Below, one piece after another: positions 35,400 to 47,808 of a DNA stretch of 64,000 nucleotides. The notes beneath the pieces are model-generated. The model had not been told where the DNA came from. It saw only the letters and a list, made by a program, of their open reading frames with translations, and did no database searches. Numbering within the stretch: position 1 is the stretch's first letter; every line of letters begins with the position of its first letter. The translations under genes and the position numbers were made by a program. Origin of the DNA: Dermanyssus gallinae (lineage: Eukaryota; Arthropoda; Arachnida; Mesostigmata; Dermanyssidae); NCBI GenBank assembly GCA_003439945.1, contig QVRM01002276.1:70001-134000 (forward strand), written 5' to 3'.

Positions 35400-35720
35400 A
35401 TAAATACCAAAAGCTAAGCTGAACCACACAAAGAACAGTGATGCAAAATCACGTCACGATGCAATAAATAATAATTTGCACTGCCTACCGACCTGAGCGA
35501 AGACGATCTATCTACGGTCGTCCGACGATCGGACTGGAGTCTCGAGACTGGAAACGCAATAAACTATTTGCTTGGAACGCCACCGTCGCAGATACATATG
35601 CAGCATTTGATGGCAATGATGCAGTGATATAACGTACACGGATATTACTAGTTTGTACTACCCGCGCGACATCGATTGAGATAACCTGCAATCAGTTGAC
35701 GATACATATATATATATTTT
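35400..35720 (+). pseudogene. RLE retroelement remnant 4
   Basis: The frame around 35530-35630 reads LESRDWKRNKLFAWNATVAD then TYAAF, corresponding to the family's GR-LVWDATV-D block; the nuclease Asp is Asn here. About 70 nt after it (CGCGCGACATCGATTGAG region, 35647-35720) are similar to 42620-42685, which may be a shared 3' tail. Confidence 0.45.
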
Positions 35721-35829
35721 TTACGTTCTCGTTTTTTGTTTATTACGTTCTCGTTACAATTGTAGACATCGTTCGTATATCACTTATACGTCAGAGGCCG
35801 GCTACGACTGGCCTATTTCGCCACTATCT

Positions 35830-37905
35830 CCGACTCTAGGGGACACAGCCGGTCGGCTGGCGAGCGCACTGGCAAAAGTCGTCGACTTACTTCTGTGGGG
35901 CGCCCCTCCGTCTCAGCTGCTACCTATAATCTTTGGAGCGAGGCTTTTCGCCTTACAGAAGAAGGACGGGTCAGTGAGGCCGATTGCTTGCTCTTTCATT
36001 TTACGCAGGCTAGCCGCAAAGATTGCCTGCAATCGAACCAGGGATATAATAGGCGAGGCGACGGGCCCTCACCAGCTTGGCTTTGCTGTACCAGCCGGGG
36101 CCGAGGCTGCGGTACATGCTGCCCGAGCTTTCATTGACTCACGCACCCTGGGGTCCTCGTCAAGCTTGATTTCAAGAACGCATTCAACTTCGTATGACGA
36201 GATCACCTCTTGAAGGCGGTCGCGACACATTGCTCCCAGCTAACGCACCACGTCAGTCAAGCGTACCATACGGCTTCCTACCTGGCCCTCCTAGACGATC
36301 TTATAGCTTCGGCCACGGGGCTGCAACAGGGTGACCCTTTGCCCCCCCCCCCCCCCCTCTGTTTTGCCTGTGTATCAAAGAGCTAGTTGACTCTTTCAAA
36401 AGCCCACTAAACATCTGGTATCTAGATTACGGCGTGCTGGGGGCGATGTAGATATGGTTGCCGGCGACGTTCGACGTGCTTGACTTTCGAAAGACTTCGG
36501 GTTTAGAGCTGAATCCCGAGAAATGTGAGATCTACGTCACAGGCGATACTGCACAGACCCCAGACCTTCCGATCCTTCAAGCCTTATTGCCGGGATGTAA
36601 GGTTACCCTCGACAACGACTTGGAGCTCCTGGGAGTTCCCCTCCGGCCGAAAGGGCTCACACACGCACTCGAAAAATGGCAGAATAAGCTTAAGGAAGTC
36701 GCTGACAACCTCGCGCCGCTCGGCTCCCACCGCGCCCTATTTTTACTTCGTTCCTCCTTCTCTGCTACGAGAGTCACCCACCTTCTTCGCGGAGCTGATC
36801 TAACAGGGCGGTTGGACGATCTGCGTCCATTAAACGAGTTGACTCTAAACGCCCTCGAGTCTTCTTAATCTATCGCTGGCGCTTTCCGCTCGGAAGCAGG
36901 CACAACTACCGATCTCCAAGGGGGGTCTGGGGATCCCTGATCCGCTTGTCTCTGCTGGGCCAGCGATAGTCACTTCCCTTTTCCGATCTGAGAACAATGC
37001 CATCGCACTGCTAAACGAAGCCGGCATTTCTCAGTTTAATGAGCTCAAGAGACGCCTGTACGAGGAGTTAAAGACCGTTTGCAGAGGCGATCCGGATAAC
37101 CCTCTAAGCCAACATGACTGGAGCACATTCTTATATGACGAAGTATATCGTGGCTTACTAGCGAGCGCTGTCGATGACATCACAAGGGCTCGCCTTCAAG
37201 CGGTCGCTGCTAAAGGATCCGGGGCCTGGTTGCATGCGCTTCCAAGTGCCCCACTAGGCACCCTCCTGGACAACGAGACGACCCGAATCGAGGCAGGCCT
37301 TCGTCTCGGCTGTGACCTTGTCTCCCCTCATCAATGTAAATGCGGCCACCCCGTCGACAAATTAGCCCATCACGGGTTATCGTGCATCATGAGTGCGGGA
37401 AGGCGTGCAAGGTATGCCGGCATTAACGACACCTTCGGTCGAGCGCTTCGATCAAGTGGATTCTCCTGCATCCTAGAGCCCCAGGGCCTCTCCACCGACG
37501 ATGCTAAGCGCCCGAATGGGATGACTCTTACCTCCTTTAGTAGGGGCAGGATGCTCGTCTGGGACGCCACTGTCACCGACTCATTAGCACCTTCAATGGT
37601 CGGTGGCGGGGCGATCTCAGCAGGCCACACTGGTAATCTAGCTGAGGCAAGGAAGCTCGCAAAATACGTCTCAATAAGTTACCCACATGAGTTTTAACCG
37701 CTAGCGTTCGAAACCTTAGGCGGTCCTGGCAACTTGACTCGCAAGCTCCTCCACAGAGTCGGTGAGCAGCTGAACCTCGCAACTGGGGACAAAAGATCTG
37801 CGGCTTTCCTGAGACAGCGCCTCGACCTTGACGTCCAACGCGGGAACGCGGCATCCGTCCGGGGCACGCTGCTGAAGTGGTCCCAGCCCACTCTATACTA
37901 GATAG
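35830..37905 (+). mobile_element. Non-LTR retrotransposon with restriction-like endonuclease (longest copy)
   Basis: The order of blocks is that of an RLE-type non-LTR element. First is an RT N-terminal region (LLLWGAPPSQLLPIIFGARL, LQKKDGSVRPIA, LRRLAAKIACNRT, HQLGFAVPAGAEAA). The QQGDPL motif is disrupted by a run of 16 C (36342-36357). The catalytic box reads YLDYG where YLDDG is expected, so the second Asp is lost. Next come LELNPEKCEIY and LELLGVPL. After further frame breaks a 155-codon frame (37230-37697) has a C-x-C-x8-H-x4-C cluster (CKCGHPVDKLAHHGLSC), RYAGIND, RPNGMTL (PD changed to PN) and LVWDATV. It ends with AFETLGGPGNLT and QRLDLDVQRGNAASVRGT. The CCHC and PD...D arrangement is characteristic of R2-superfamily RLE elements. 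The copy is inactive. Clade not assigned. Confidence 0.75.
36342..36357. repeat. Poly-C run (16 C)
   Basis: Lies inside the RT motif of the RLE element, between the QQGDPL codons and the following LCF-type codons, so it is probably an expansion of a short C-run in the original gene. Confidence 0.9.
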
Positions 37906-37969
37906 AGTAATATTGCCTGTGCACACGTTCTCGGGAGACAATTGTAGCTCCATTTGTATTCCTTAATAA

Positions 37970-38095
37970 ATAATTGAATTATATATACTGTTTTAATTGG
38001 TTATATATATACTGTTTTAACCAGTTAAAACAGTATATATATGAATTATATATACTGTTTTAACTGGTTATATATATACTGTTTTAATTGCAGGT
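37970..38095. repeat. Minisatellite of an about 26-bp unit with one inverted unit
   Basis: Units of TATATATACTGTTTTAAYTGGT type repeat four times. One unit is inverted, producing a palindrome with 19-bp arms (38003-38021 and 38024-38042) around a 2-nt centre. Confidence 0.85.
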
Positions 38096-38098
38096 AAC

Positions 38099-38428
<330 letters not shown>

Positions 38429-38439
38429 CTTGGAACATC

Positions 38440-39660
38440 ACATTGTTCACTGCCAAATATCTGGAGTGCCCTCTCTTGTGCTACAGTTAATGCGACAATG
38501 CTCGGCTGCTTTAGACATGCGTTGATCACACGTTGGTCACCCTAACTTTCAAGCCAGATAAAATGCGGAGCGTTGTCCACCATCATACATTGTCGTGGCG
38601 CGAGAATGGCACAAAGCTCTTTGCCACTAAAGATATAAACAATTTGCTGAATTAAATTTTTTTTTTGTTTGAAAACGCGGGGATGCTTCCTGCGTGGGTT
38701 GGTTGTGTGGGGCTCTCTCCCACTAAAAACTAGTCGTGTCCCCGTCCCCCGACCTGACTGGCGACTGCCCTCGTTTTCTCTTGTAGTATGACCTTAATGA
38801 CTTTAGATGTTTTGTTCCAGTGCGAGGGCATTTGTGTCATTTGCAGAGATCATGTATGGTGAAAGCCGTAATATTCATTAAACGTGGTAGAGGTGAGCGC
38901 AGTTCTATCCATGTTGAGATAAGCTTAATAAAAGCGGTTGTGTGACTAGTCTTGATTATGTCCTAGTAAGTCACTTGACAGTTATTTTGTTCTGAGCTGA
39001 TCGAAATACCGTTTTTGGGTGCATCTGTACGATCTGTTGCGGATTTCAAGCAAAATTATACCTACGACGCTTCTTCAGCTCAGTAGGGGAACCTAAGTAG
39101 GCTTCCTCAAAAACGTCTACTGAACGATGATCACCCGACATTGGTAAAGCTACGAGGTCTCTATATGCTGGACTTGGAAGGTCGTTTTTGCAGTTTACCA
39201 TCGAATACCTCTCAAAGATCCTTGTGGCTCGCGGCATCAGCGCAGCAAAGGATGCGAGGAGTCGAAGGGTAAAAGATCCAAGGCCGGGTCTTTGAGTGGT
39301 TAACCTCATGCCCCACAAATCCGTCTGATCTTGTTTCTATTATAGCACCAACTTAAGGGCTCCCGCTAATATTGGGTTCTAAAATTAGTTACCGGGTTGG
39401 TTCTAAGGCCTTAATGCCTTAGGAAGTTCCGCAATCACCAAAAAACAGACCCAAAACTTCTTCAAAAGTTTGTACTCGCTAAGTTTCATCATCATAGTTA
39501 TCTCATATTTTGCGGTTAGGCGTGGCCTCATGCTTGCTCCCTTTGCGACACACCGGTGTCATCGTTGCTGGCCTGCGCTTAGGGGTGGCTGTATGCGCGC
39601 CTCATGCTTGCTCCCTTTGCGACCGGTGTCGCCGAGGGGAGACTGTTCAGCTGTTCTAGG
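38440..39660. other. Unassigned DNA
   Basis: A minus-strand 90-codon frame (39318-39046) with mixed composition is present, without a recognised domain. Nothing else was identified. Confidence 0.45.
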
Positions 39661-39672
39661 AGCTGCGGAAGG

Positions 39673-40015
39673 CATTCACGCCACGCGGCGCTTAACGAAG
39701 TTATTTCAAAGACGCTGCATTCCGCTAACGTGCCCTGCAGAAAAGAGCCAGTCGGACTGCCAACGGACTAAGCCCTACGCCCAGACAGGATGACCCTGGT
39801 TCCCTGGTCCTCCGGTCTCCTTGTGTGGGACGCAACCGTGTAGAACACGCTGGCGCCATCTTACAGGAATCGAGCCTCGAGATCAGCGGGCGCTGTTGCC
39901 AATTTAGCGAAGCAGCGAAAAAGTCTGAAGTATCGCGAGTTGGAGGCAACTTTAATAGTATAGCCAGTTGCGGTAGAAATAATGGGAGTCAGAGGCGAAT
40001 CTACAGTAAGTTTTC
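39673..40015 (+). pseudogene. RLE retroelement remnant 5
   Basis: The frame reads HSRHAALNEVISKTLHSANV, KEPVGLPTD, then RPDRMTLVPWSSGLLVWDAT and NTLAPSYR, with TAA and TAG interruptions. Here the PD...D pair of the nuclease motif is intact, unlike the longest copy. Confidence 0.7.
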
Positions 40016-40059
40016 TAAATGAAATTGGGAAAAGAGCATGCATGTACCATAGACAACTA

Positions 40060-41640
40060 TACAATTGTCAGCTCTTTGCGGCATGTTATTTGAGAGAGGC
40101 AGTGCAGTGATTTCTTTGCAAGGGCCAGGGAGACCCATGAAACTTCATACACGCCTAAGAGCACTGTCGACAGATGCACTCCGTGTATTCCTCGTGGAAG
40201 CTCGTATTCGAACAGATCTGGTGATGATAGATTTGAACTATGTATCTGGTATAGATGTGGCGAGAGACTAGAGGCGAGAGGCACTGAAAATATCCAGATC
40301 TCCAACCTCTCGTCGCAATTGTTCAACTTTATTTCCGCGTACAGTACCGTTCCGAGATAAAGCTCTCGAATGGTACTGTACGCGGTGTCTTCAACCTCAA
40401 TCGAATTATCTCAACAACCGGTGCACATCCTGACATTAGGTACACAAAGCAGTTCCTTGGCCGCATTGACAGGCAAAGAAGTCGCTTCATGTACATTGTG
40501 AAACACCTTTCAAGCAAATCAAAACTTGCCCCAATGAGCTTGCGCCCAGGGCTTGCGCACTGCCTCGACGATGTGAGCAGTGACGGTCGTCCCAGTATAA
40601 TGACGCCGAAGTCCCAGATACCTGTAAGGGTTGGCGAATTCCAAAGATTGGCCACCGCAATTTTTCAGCCTTGGTCTTCATGGCGTTTATTTTCAGCCTT
40701 TTTGAGACAAGGAACACCTCTGCCAGAGAAGTAATGCGCTATGACCGATCACTATGCCATCTGCGTTCATAACTGCGGCCTTCTGGGGCTCCTGTCGAAT
40801 ATAGCTGACAAAATCGACAACCAGGAGAGTGAGGGAGACGTTCGAATGGGGTTCCCATATTTTGCTATACCTGGAACACTTCCTGCTTACCTTGTACCAG
40901 TGAGGTGTCCTCATCAAGCTCAAGATTACGCTCAGAAGAGAGCCACCAACCCCTGCGTGTCGGAATGACTTCACCAGGAGATCTCGAGGTGCTTTGTCGA
41001 AGGCTTTGACGCAGTCTATAAAGACTGCATACAAATGGCCTCCGGCTTCTGCCACAATTCGCTCTATCTCTGACTAAAGCAGCTTCCTTGCAGCCACGTC
41101 GAGAAGATCGACGCGTTTAACTTCGCCATCGACAAGGTGTGAAACAGTATAGTCAATAGTGCTGCTTTCATTATAACCTATATACGTGTGGTCTTCCCAT
41201 GCACTTGCACATCTCAGACCAAAGTATTCCATCAACTGGAGCAGCACCTGTCTTTTATCGTTAGTAGCCCCGCCATCATACGGGCATTGGAGTCACCACC
41301 GATGATAGTTGACATGTACATATCGAAACCTGATATACCAGAACTCACTGTGTTAGCGACCTCAGCCGAGTCAAGATTTGGGGGGAGGTGGAAGACGACT
41401 ATGTTCACCTGATAGACGAGAGGCCCACACAGAAATCGTTCTTCCTCACACATTGCGTCGGCGGTAAACATTTATGTAGGTAAATTGATACCCACTGGTC
41501 TACTACGGCCTCGAGCACGTAGAACTGCCAGCTAGTGGAGCCCTCGCATATTATCGATATGCAGTTTCTCTCGCTGGTAGGCCTTTGTAAGGAACGCAAT
41601 GTCCACCAAGGTAACCATGTCAACTGACGCTAGGTCTATA
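40060..41640 (-). pseudogene. LINE fragment with APE endonuclease and reverse transcriptase
   Basis: In minus-strand order, an APE-type endonuclease segment (41471-41232) has VNIVVFHLPPNLDSAEVANT and IIGGDSNARM. The last matches the GGDFNAR-like block of LINE endonucleases. It is followed by RT blocks LYAVFIDCVKAFDKAPRDLL (41025-40965) and a broken catalytic region at about 40765, where NADG stands in place of YADD. The downstream thumb region is frameshifted. It resembles Jockey/RTE-type elements, but the clade is not firm. The lost catalytic Asp and multiple frameshifts make it dead. Confidence 0.7.
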
Positions 41641-41839
41641 GTCCCGTTCAGTCCCTCACAGTTCCAAAGAAGCAGCCACAAAAACCTGGTAGTCTCTACG
41701 TTAGCATTTCTAGGTACTCGTTGAATGTTACGTAATACGGAACCAAGCTTAGGTGATACAATGATTTGTATGCGTATTTAATATACTAAAGTCCTAAAGT
41801 TGGTACTTTTAAGTACCTCGAAGTAAAAGCTTAATGCTC

Positions 41840-42450
41840 AATTGCTAGATAACAGCACCTTGTGCGGCAAGCTTGATTCCGTATTCCCTAACGACGTTGG
41901 GCGAGTACAGGATGTTGAAGAAGCTTTGAGTCAGGGTCTTAATAGCACTATAAGAAATTTCATTCGAAGAGCCTTAACTTCAGTAGCCCTTTTTTGTGTA
42001 TTAGGGTTGACCTTCACTAAAGCACCTAGAGAGTCCATCCATGCACTCGCCTCTAATACCGCCGCCAAGGTGCATAGAAGACACCAGAGCTGTGGAGTAA
42101 GCCATGTGTTTCCGCTTGGCCACCTTACCTGCTATGGTTTAGTGTATCTGTATTGCTGAATTATATATCTCTGTTCTTCCTCAAGGTCAAAAGCCTTGAA
42201 ATTGCCCTCGAGACCTACTCAAAAACCCGGAGGGTAAATTTTGGCAGCTGTTCATAACCACCAGATTGCAAAATATTTTGAAGACTTGAGTAAGTGGTAA
42301 AAAGACATCCTCTGATCAAAGTAGGTCCCTGAAGCTTCTGGGCTTGTGTCTGAGCCCCCGCTTGAACTGGGATCTCAGATTCTGAGGCGCCCACCCTTTT
42401 GTGCGCCGCCGCGAGTGGCACAATGATGAAAGCTCCGAGGGGCATGTCGA
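41840..42450. other. Unassigned DNA upstream of the LINE fragment
   Basis: A plus-strand frame (41842-42159) and a minus-strand frame (42445-42215) are open. In the LINE's orientation this is where ORF1 would lie, but no zinc knuckle was found. Function unknown. Confidence 0.3.
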
Positions 42451-42690
42451 AGTACTTTTATTTGAGGATTGTCCTAGTGCTTATTCCCTTTGAAAAGGAA
42501 TCGATAGATAGTCAAATTTCGGCAAAGGAAGTAACATCAGCTTTGGGCACGCGTGGATTGAACTACGTATACTACATATAACTCGACGCCGCCTTGCTAC
42601 GTGTGTTTGCTCGACGACTATTACGACGTTCTACTACTCGCGCGATACCGATTTGGGTTACTGCAAATGTAACAGTAATTATATGACAAG

Positions 42691-42699
<9 letters not shown>

Positions 42700-42730
<31 letters not shown>
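42700..42730. repeat. (TA)n microsatellite
   Basis: About 15 TA units immediately before a SINE. Confidence 0.92.
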
Positions 42731-42732
<2 letters not shown>

Positions 42733-42930
42733 CGAGCAAGATGGCTTAGTGACAAAGCCTTTGCCTTGCGGGAGGACTGGGTTCGAGACCCAGTTCGGCC
42801 ATTCTTAAATTGGTTTGCATGGTTTCCAATTTAGACAAGGTAAATGCCGGAGTGAATTAAAATTAGCCATGACATGAAAAAACCGTATACGGGCAATAGC
42901 CTTACGGAAAATCTTAAAATATAAATAAAT
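42731..42930 (+). mobile_element. SINE family B, copy 5
   Basis: Head ACCGAGCAAGATGGCTTAGT, box B GGTTCGAGACCC, and the same tail subfamily as the copy at 6427. It starts directly at the end of a TA array. Confidence 0.87.
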
Positions 42931-43059
42931 AAACATATATTGGGGCTGTGTGAAAGCAGAGCTAGAAAGCGAGATCAGTGATTTTGAAACTTTATACATT
43001 TTATACAGTTATACTATATAATACTTTATACTTCGAGACATCAAAGATAAGAAAGTATG

Positions 43060-43335
43060 CGAACTTACACCGGGCGTACCACTTTTCATCCTTCGCATTC
43101 GAGACGCTGGGTAGCCCTGGGCCCCTCACAACTACGCTAATTTCCCAGGTTGGCGACGCTTTACAGCAGGCTACGATGAACAAGAGGGCGGGCACTTTCT
43201 TCTGCCAACGGCTTTCCCTAGAGATTCAGAGAGGTAACGCGATTTCGGTGCTCGGAACTATGAAAGACTGGATGGACCCGCGTCAGGGTTCGGGCAAGAC
43301 TCCCACTCGGACACGAGTAATAGATGAAGAGTGAG
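43060..43335 (+). pseudogene. RLE retroelement remnant 6 (C-terminal end)
   Basis: The 118-codon frame ending at 43334 contains FAFETLGSPGPLTTTLISQV and QRLSLEIQRGNAISVLGT. These align with the last 70 codons of the longest copy. It is preceded by the family's characteristic ETLG block and is open to a TGA. Confidence 0.75.
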
Positions 43336-43339
43336 CCAT

Positions 43340-44540
43340 CGGTGCCGTGGATTTAAACATTCACATGTATATATTAAATTCCTAAATAAATAATAAAATT
43401 ACCATTTATACTATATACTGTATACCATTTTGACCAGCTCGCCTTCGACTACAGTTTGTGGAGCTACTGAATCAAGAACAGAACGCTTTTAAGTGCACCT
43501 CCTGAAGAATCAGATATGTTGACGCCTTGAGATTTGCGAGTCCAGCGGAACGGGGTAAACCCTGTAAGTAACAATAGCTCGGCATTTAATCTTCGGGTGC
43601 CGCTGCGTCTCACTCACACAATGCACACCTTTGACTAAGAGGATTCGTTCCTTCTCAACATCATCCGCGGAATACGGAGTAATTATCAGAAGGATCAGAA
43701 GAATGTTTTGCTTCTAGTATGGAATTTTCCAATACCAACAACGTTAATACTTTGTTTAAGGTAAGTATATGCTTGTCTGTCAGCAACAAGACCCACACTG
43801 TCTTCCATACTCCGATTGGAGGTAAGACAGATGCGGTTGTGCTGTTCGACAAAGAAGTGTGAACGCCGTCTTATATTAATTACGGATCTTCAAAAGGCAA
43901 CAACCATCAGTATTAACCATGTATCCGTAACTATCATCGGAATGCTGCTTAAGCTTGTGAGAGACAGTAGTCTAACCTGATCTTCTGGCACTCCTGCCGA
44001 GATCACCAAGCGGCCTATTGGGGGCAAGCGAGGTTTCTCTACTTTTCCGTTACGGGGACCGAAATTCCGGTACGCTTTAATTAAGTGATTAACCGAAGAA
44101 AAGGCGGTGTTAGAAATGGGTCTTATCGCAACTCTTGGAACGGCTTTCGGTAATATCGATGGCATTTTTTGACGCATAACATCGGACCACCGGACGCCGA
44201 TTTGGCAGTCTTTTTTCCCAGCTATTTTGATTCAGAAAAGTCGTCGAGATGGCTTGACGTTGCCACTCGTTTGACGAAGGAGGCTCGAGATGTGACATAC
44301 GGTCAGTCAGTAACGAACTATCTATTTCACGTACTTAACGTACATGCTATATTCAATAGGTTGATGAAATTCGGATAAAGCGCACACATTGCGATGGATG
44401 TCATGTGCTGCGTACTGTGGGAGATACCGTGGGAAGATATTCCGATCTATACGGTTGACTCCGAGTCGGAATCGGAAGTATCGGCGTTTCAACTCTCTGA
44501 TAGGTAACGCTGTGTCACTCGGGTACGGTAAACCAGTCTG
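43340..44540. other. Unassigned DNA
   Basis: Minus-strand frames at 43661-43852 and 43890-44177 and a plus-strand frame at 44169-44378 have mixed composition but no recognised domain. Confidence 0.4.
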
Positions 44541-44548
44541 TTACGTCG

Positions 44549-44645
44549 GGCCCAGTGACGTGGTGCATTCGCGTTCGCCATGTGACCGGAGGAGACACAT
44601 AGGTGCACAGGTTTGATCCTCACCATTGCACATTTGTACGGGTTA
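44549..44645 (+). mobile_element. SINE family C, copy 1
   Basis: tRNA-like head with GACGTGGTGCATTCG (box A region), GACCGGAGGAGACACATAGG, and a diverged box B (GGTTTGATCC), followed by CATTTGTACGGG. Confidence 0.75.
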
Positions 44646-44649
44646 AAAC

Positions 44650-45640
44650 ACTCTATGGTCATTTCGAATCTAATACTATCTCTATTTTATTCGCGCAGTG
44701 TGTCTGCTGTTGCAATCGTCTAGGTCAATAAATGAACGTAACGGTTCCGGGCTGTACGGTGAAGCCCGAGAGTCCCTGTCAACTACAATGTAAATATTCG
44801 TTCAAGGTGTTCTAAGTTCTATTCCCTCAACTTATTTGACGCAGACTAATAGTTGACAATAGCTTTTATATAGAGATACACCTTAGCAGCCTTTAGCGAG
44901 AGCCGCTAGCAACTGCCCTTGAGTGCAAAGCCAAACAAAAGAAGTTGCACCTACCTCGACTTTCAATATCCTCCCAGGGTCTTCGGTTAGGCGGTCTTTC
45001 TTTAATCCCACTCATAGTCGTCCCACTTCACTGCTAGTCTTCCAAACAGATGGGGGTGATGCCTGAGGTCAACCGATCCGGCCTAAAGCACGCTTGGTAC
45101 AAAACATCCAAAGTCTACTGTCACTAAATATTATTTTTACACGACGCAAAGAACCAATGAGCTTGAGGCGATCCAGTGGACGCAGCTTTGATGGTGGCTG
45201 GGATTAGTACTGTACTTTCTGGCCAATCTATTTATTGTGTTTTGCCTTGTTCGTACTCGACTGTAGGCCGCACCTCCAGTAGCCTAGACATCTTCACACG
45301 CCTGCCAGTAAAAAGAACACAAATGCTTCCAGATCTGCTGTGGCAGTGGCCGCAACTTGAGGGCTTCATCCATCACTGTAAACACTGGAAGCATAGGGAC
45401 TTCTTCATTTCGTTGCTTTGCAGTTTTCGTCGAATCCGTTTCCTATTCAACTACGTCCGCTAGGTCGCAACTAGACCTCAGACTGGTCAACATTGAGTAA
45501 GAAGTACTTTTAGCTCTTAACTAAGTACCGCTAGCTCTCCGGGGTGCAACAGCGCACTTCACGGCCAGACTTCAATTGTGAAGAATCTCGCCTTCTCGGC
45601 GCATCAACAGTTTATCTATTTGCCTATCCGTCTGCTTGTT
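44650..45640. other. Unassigned DNA
   Basis: No gene or repeat family recognised. A 95-codon plus-strand frame (45176-45463) has no domain I can name. Confidence 0.45.
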
Positions 45641-45875
45641 TGCTTCGGAGCGAAGTCTTAAGCGATGCACACCGCTCGGTATCAACTTTCCGAATGGGCT
45701 TCACGAAGTGCGCGAAGTCGACGCGAGGCGTTTGCCGAAGACGGTGCTTTGGACGGCGGAAGCGGCGGCGGCGGCTTTACGGCCACACCAGCGTCCGCTG
45801 TAGATAGGAACCGCTTCACGTTAGGCTCCGCCTCCCAGAAAAGAAGCACGGCGATTGGCCAGACGAGATGAAGCA
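45640..45875. promoter_or_regulatory. GC-rich promoter-like segment
   Basis: CpG-rich stretch (GGCGGAAGCGGCGGCGGCGG) followed by a GC-box-like CTCCGCCTCCC and an inverted CCAAT (GATTGGCC) within about 60 nt. The arrangement resembles a TATA-less promoter but no transcript was identified. Confidence 0.25.
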
Positions 45876-46050
45876 GCTTACTTGAAAGAAAACGGGTGCA
45901 TTTTGCCATCGATCCGACATGTAAAACATTATTATTATTTATCTTTTTATTCTTAATACTACTAGAACTACTATTATGAGCACTTGGAGACAGATCCTTT
46001 AATTGTTCGCGGTTGCGGTTGGCTTCTTGTAATGTATGATACAGTATATG

Positions 46051-46221
<171 letters not shown>

Positions 46222-46465
46222 AGTCCGCGAAAAAAAAGACACAGCACCTGTTTTTGCCACATTGCACACATTTATTGTAACCAATCGTGTAGAGACTACA
46301 GTGGTACATGCTCATAGAGTAACAGCGGAGACATCGATATTTGGAGTCTCAGATTAATTGGAAACACGAGATCTCCGCACTTAGCACAGCTACACCGCGA
46401 ATAAACGATACAGCCACTAGCCAGATGCAGTGTTAGCGAGTGAATTGAGCGGAATAACGGCGTTT
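46222..46465 (+). repeat. Left terminal inverted repeat
   Basis: Pairs with 47540-47787. Shared blocks include ATAACCAATCGTGTA-like, GACTACAGTGGTACATGCT-like and GCGAGTGAATTGAGCGGA-like segments. Confidence 0.85.
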
Positions 46466-47539
46466 AGGCTTATTTCATGGCTCGGCGAAATTAGGAGCAG
46501 ACACATCAATTGCACCCAGCAACTCTACTTAATACTTAGTGAACTTCCCGTTAGGCCGGATAACCTCAAAAATATGGTTTGGTATAGTGTTGAATAAGTT
46601 TCGTACGGATGACGTCCTGCGAGAGCTCGCCCCAAGCCTTCACAACACTTTTTTAGTCCTACCTGGTTTGAAAATAGTTTTTCGTCGGTGTAACCCTTTT
46701 GGGCGAGCCAACCCCATCCATTCTCTCATAAGACTGTAGGTCAGCGTAGGACCTTGATGTGACATTGTTTAAACTAGCTTTTGATCAGCCTGTCGGAGTA
46801 AATCGAGACGGTATCGTGTCAAAAAACGAACTCGAGGCCTCAGATTAGCTCAAATGCGCAGATTGCTCTTCTGGTAGATCGCTTTCACGACCGTCTAAAA
46901 ACACAATCGACGACTGTTTGATACCCGACAGAGGCCCAAATCATCACCGAACCGCCGCTTGAGTGCCGTTTGGCAAAATTCGTTCTTCCTTGCGTACATC
47001 TTGGAAACAATAGTTAAATCCATCCAGTCCATTAAAGTTAAACTTTTTTTTCATCCGAAAAGAGCACTCGGTGCCACTCAGTACCAGTCTATGACATCGT
47101 ATCCTAGGCAAAGTCGAGACAAGCTTTCTAATGTTCAGGGGTCAATCGTAGTTTTCTCTTGTTTTTTTCTCGTGAGCCAAGTTCTGAGGACTTTTTGCAC
47201 ATTTGGCATGCTCCTTTGCACACCAGCCGCTGCCGCAATTGCCCTTGCACGCTTTCTTCAGAATTGCACGCTTGGTTCGTTCCGAAATGGCATTTAGACG
47301 CCCGGCATTCTTTTCTACAGCTTAGTTTTCACCTAAATTCACGAAGTTCCTCATTTCTTGGGGCCAACGTTCCAATCAACGGGGAATTTCGTGATTAGAG
47401 GGCCGACGTTCTTCTAAGCCTTGGTTTGGGACTTTTTGTCATTCGTGAGGCGCCGGCCCAGGCCTATCGTTTCAACATAGAAAAACGTTTGGTAAAAAGT
47501 CTGCCTTGGTTTCCGTCAAGACATAAGATGAGCCCAAAC

Positions 47540-47787
47540 GTCGTTACTCCGCTTAATTCACTCGCTAAAACATGAATCTTGCTAGTGGCTGTTTCGTTTT
47601 TTCGCGGTTGTAGCTGTGTCAAATATAGATATCTCGTATTTCAAAGTAATTCGAGACTCAAAATGTCGATGTAAGTTTCCGTTTTTCTCTATTAGCATGT
47701 ATCACTGTAGTCGTTACACGATTGGTTATAGTAATGCGTGTAAGTTTAAAGCAAAAAAGGGTGGCTGTATCTTTTCTTCGCGGACTG
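47540..47787 (-). repeat. Right terminal inverted repeat
   Basis: Reverse complement of the left repeat with scattered substitutions; ends CTTCGCGGACTGTATA next to a TA array. Confidence 0.85.
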
Positions 47788-47808
47788 TATATATATATAT
47801 ATATATAT

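Noticed and set aside
46959..47297. 112-codon plus-strand frame
   Set aside because: Lies inside the Tc1-like element, antisense to the transposase remnant.
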